From: Mycoavidus cysteinexigens_B
GTDB lineage: Bacteria; Pseudomonadota; Gammaproteobacteria; Burkholderiales; Burkholderiaceae
Reading direction: 5' to 3'
NCBI GenBank assembly: GCA_031963465.1
Contig: JASSUG010000004.1
Span: 62,001-126,000 of the forward strand
Length of the DNA: 64,000 nt
Shown here: positions 62,748-64,000 of the stretch, piece by piece
Layout: each line of letters starts with the position of its first letter
Position numbering within the stretch: the stretch's first letter is position 1
Notes under the pieces: model-generated
What the model saw: only the letters and a program-made list of their open reading frames with translations
The model's database searches: none
Told to the model about the DNA's origin: nothing
Program-made: the position numbers and the translations under genes

Positions 62748-64000
62748 ATGCAAAATTCTCGCTTTATTCACCTTCGTCTTCATTCCGAATATTCAGTGAC
62801 TGATGGCATTGCGCGCCTTGACGATGCCGTCAAAGCGGCCGCCAGCGATGGTCAGGGAGCGCTTGCGCTGACTGATTTGAGCAATCTATTTGGGGTCGTG
62901 AAGTTCTATCAGAAAGCACGCAGTGTCGGCGTCAAACCGATTGTCGGCTGCGATGTTTGGGTCACTAACCCGCTGGACCTTGAGAAGCCAGCCAGAGCGT
63001 TGCTGCTGGTGCGGGATCGGCAAGGCTATTTGAATCTGTGTGAACTGTTAAGCCGGGCTTGGTTAACCAACCAACACCGGGGCCGTGCTCAGATCCAAAT
63101 TGAATGGCTCGAAAGCGGTTTGTCGAGTGGGCTGATAGCTTTATCCGGTGCGCTTTCCGGTGATATTGGGCAAGCTTTTTCAGTGGGTAATGAAGCGGCC
63201 GCACGCCATCATGCGCAACGTTGGGCGCGGATTTTTCCGGATAGCTTTTATATCGAAGTGCAGCGCGCCGGCTTGCCTGGCGAAGCTGCCTATATTCAGC
63301 AAGCAGCAGCGCTGGCTGCTGAGTTGCATTTGCCGGTGGTGGCGACGCACCCAGTGCAATTTATGACGCCGGATGATTTCACGGCACACGAGGCGCGCGT
63401 CTGTATCGCCGAAGGGAATTTACTCGCTAATCCACGCCGAGCCAAACATTTTACTCAGGCTCAGTACTTTCGCACGCAGGCTGACATGGCAGAGCTTTTT
63501 GCCGATTTGCCTGCGGCTTTAGCGAATACCATGGAAATTGCTCAACGCTGCAATTTGACGCTGGAGTTGGGTAAGCCCAAATTGCCCCTGTTTCCGACGC
63601 CAGCTGACTTATCGCTTGATGGCTATCTTATGCAACAAGCGCAGCAAGGGCTTGAATTGCGGCTTGAGCAATTATTTGCGGACCCAACCCAGCGTGAGCG
63701 CGAGCGGCCGACGTATTGTCAGCGCCTTGAATTTGAATGCGCGACGATTATCAAAATGGGCTTTGCTGGCTATTTTTTGATTGTCGCCGACTTTATCAAC
63801 TGGGCTAAGCAAAATGGCGTGCCGGTGGGGCCTGGCCGCGGCTCTGGCGCGGGTTCGCTGGTGGCGTTTGTGTTAGGCATTACCGACCTTGATCCGCTGC
63901 GCTATAAATTATTGTTTGAGCGTTTTCTCAATCCAGAACGGGTCTCGATGCCCGACTTCGATATTGACTTTTGTCAACACGGGCGTGATCGTGTGATTCA
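62748..64000 (+). CDS. dnaE: DNA polymerase III alpha subunit, 5' part
   Basis: The ATG at 62748 opens MQNSRFIHLRLHSEYSVTDG, the PHP domain of DnaE, and the frame continues open through the right edge (417 codons). PHP motifs (LRLHSEYS, ALTDLSNLFG), then the polymerase domain with KMGFAGYFLIVADFINWAK, GVPVGPGRGSGAGSLVA and MPDFDIDFC. Replicative polymerase catalytic subunit; the PHP metal site is probably degenerate as in other proteobacteria. Truncated by the window. Confidence 0.97.
   Translation, partial: MQNSRFIHLRLHSEYSVTDGIARLDDAVKAAASDGQGALALTDLSNLFGVVKFYQKARSVGVKPIVGCDVWVTNPLDLEKPARALLLVRDRQGYLNLCELLSRAWLTNQHRGRAQIQIEWLESGLSSGLIALSGALSGDIGQAFSVGNEAAARHHAQRWARIFPDSFYIEVQRAGLPGEAAYIQQAAALAAELHLPVVATHPVQFMTPDDFTAHEARVCIAEGNLLANPRRAKHFTQAQYFRTQADMAELFADLPAALANTMEIAQRCNLTLELGKPKLPLFPTPADLSLDGYLMQQAQQGLELRLEQLFADPTQRERERPTYCQRLEFECATIIKMGFAGYFLIVADFINWAKQNGVPVGPGRGSGAGSLVAFVLGITDLDPLRYKLLFERFLNPERVSMPDFDIDFCQHGRDRVI

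Noticed and set aside
1..64000. CRISPR arrays, tRNA and rRNA genes
   Set aside because: Looked for and not seen: no regularly spaced direct repeats with unique spacers, no cloverleaf with CCA end and no rRNA motifs.

Overview
ORGANISM. The protein-coding style, the housekeeping genes (typA, rhlE, mltB, trhO, dnaE, all reading most like Burkholderiaceae) and a moderate rather than very high G+C suggest a Burkholderia-related bacterium with many decaying mobile elements. Trans-AT polyketide genes, an NRPS, large NACHT/HEAT and F-box/WD40 repeat proteins and an injection-system locus together fit an endofungal or otherwise host-associated Burkholderiaceae (Mycoavidus-like). This assignment is an inference from family knowledge; no rRNA is present to prove it.

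LAYOUT. (1) 1-6310: 3' part of a trans-AT polyketide synthase gene (ACP-KS-DH-KR-cMT-ACP-ACP), cut by the left edge. (2) 6311-16908: an AT-richer accessory stretch with a short inverted-repeat element, a 1827-residue TIR/SEFIR-like-NACHT-HEAT protein, a decayed gene, an F-box-like/pentapeptide/WD40 protein, and a relic of an SpvB/TcB-type toxin N-terminus. (3) 16909-43234: a compact, co-directional extracellular contractile injection system (eCIS) locus: sheath, tube, Zn-ribbon baseplate protein, DUF4255 cap, AAA+ ATPase, three DUF4157 proteins with different C-termini (candidate cargo), CIS-tube and LysM proteins, hub and spike proteins, PAAR-like tip, gp25, two baseplate-J-like proteins, a P2-I-like protein, a DUF6519 beta-helix protein and a LysM-like protein. 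(4) 43295-43483: a Tn3-family transposase relic. (5) 43652-47557: a minus-strand C-A-PCP-TE NRPS. (6) 47886-53831: a periplasmic amino-acid/amide-type binding protein, typA, rhlE and mltB. (7) 54128-60350: a patch of regulators and genetic debris (XRE regulator, Rpn-type nuclease, group II intron remnant, a large secreted protein of unknown function, TetR plus cupin, IS3 relic). (8) 60507-64000: trhO, a Fic AMP-transferase and the start of dnaE.

HOW IT WORKS TOGETHER. The eCIS genes overlap by ATGA or are separated by short gaps, so they probably form one long transcript. The structural genes would build a sheath-tube-spike particle, the AAA+ protein would handle assembly or disassembly, and the DUF4157 proteins are probably loaded cargo. 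The second DUF4157 protein carries a YkuD (L,D-transpeptidase)-like SHGC motif and the third a PD-(D/E)XK-like motif plus a C-terminal hydrophobic segment. The NLR-like and F-box/WD40 proteins next to the eCIS, and the NRPS/PKS genes outside it, make the left three quarters of the window look like an interaction (effector, toxin, metabolite) island inserted in a housekeeping background.

LIMITS. All calls are by eye from sequence motifs; no searches were run. No tRNA, rRNA or CRISPR array was seen.
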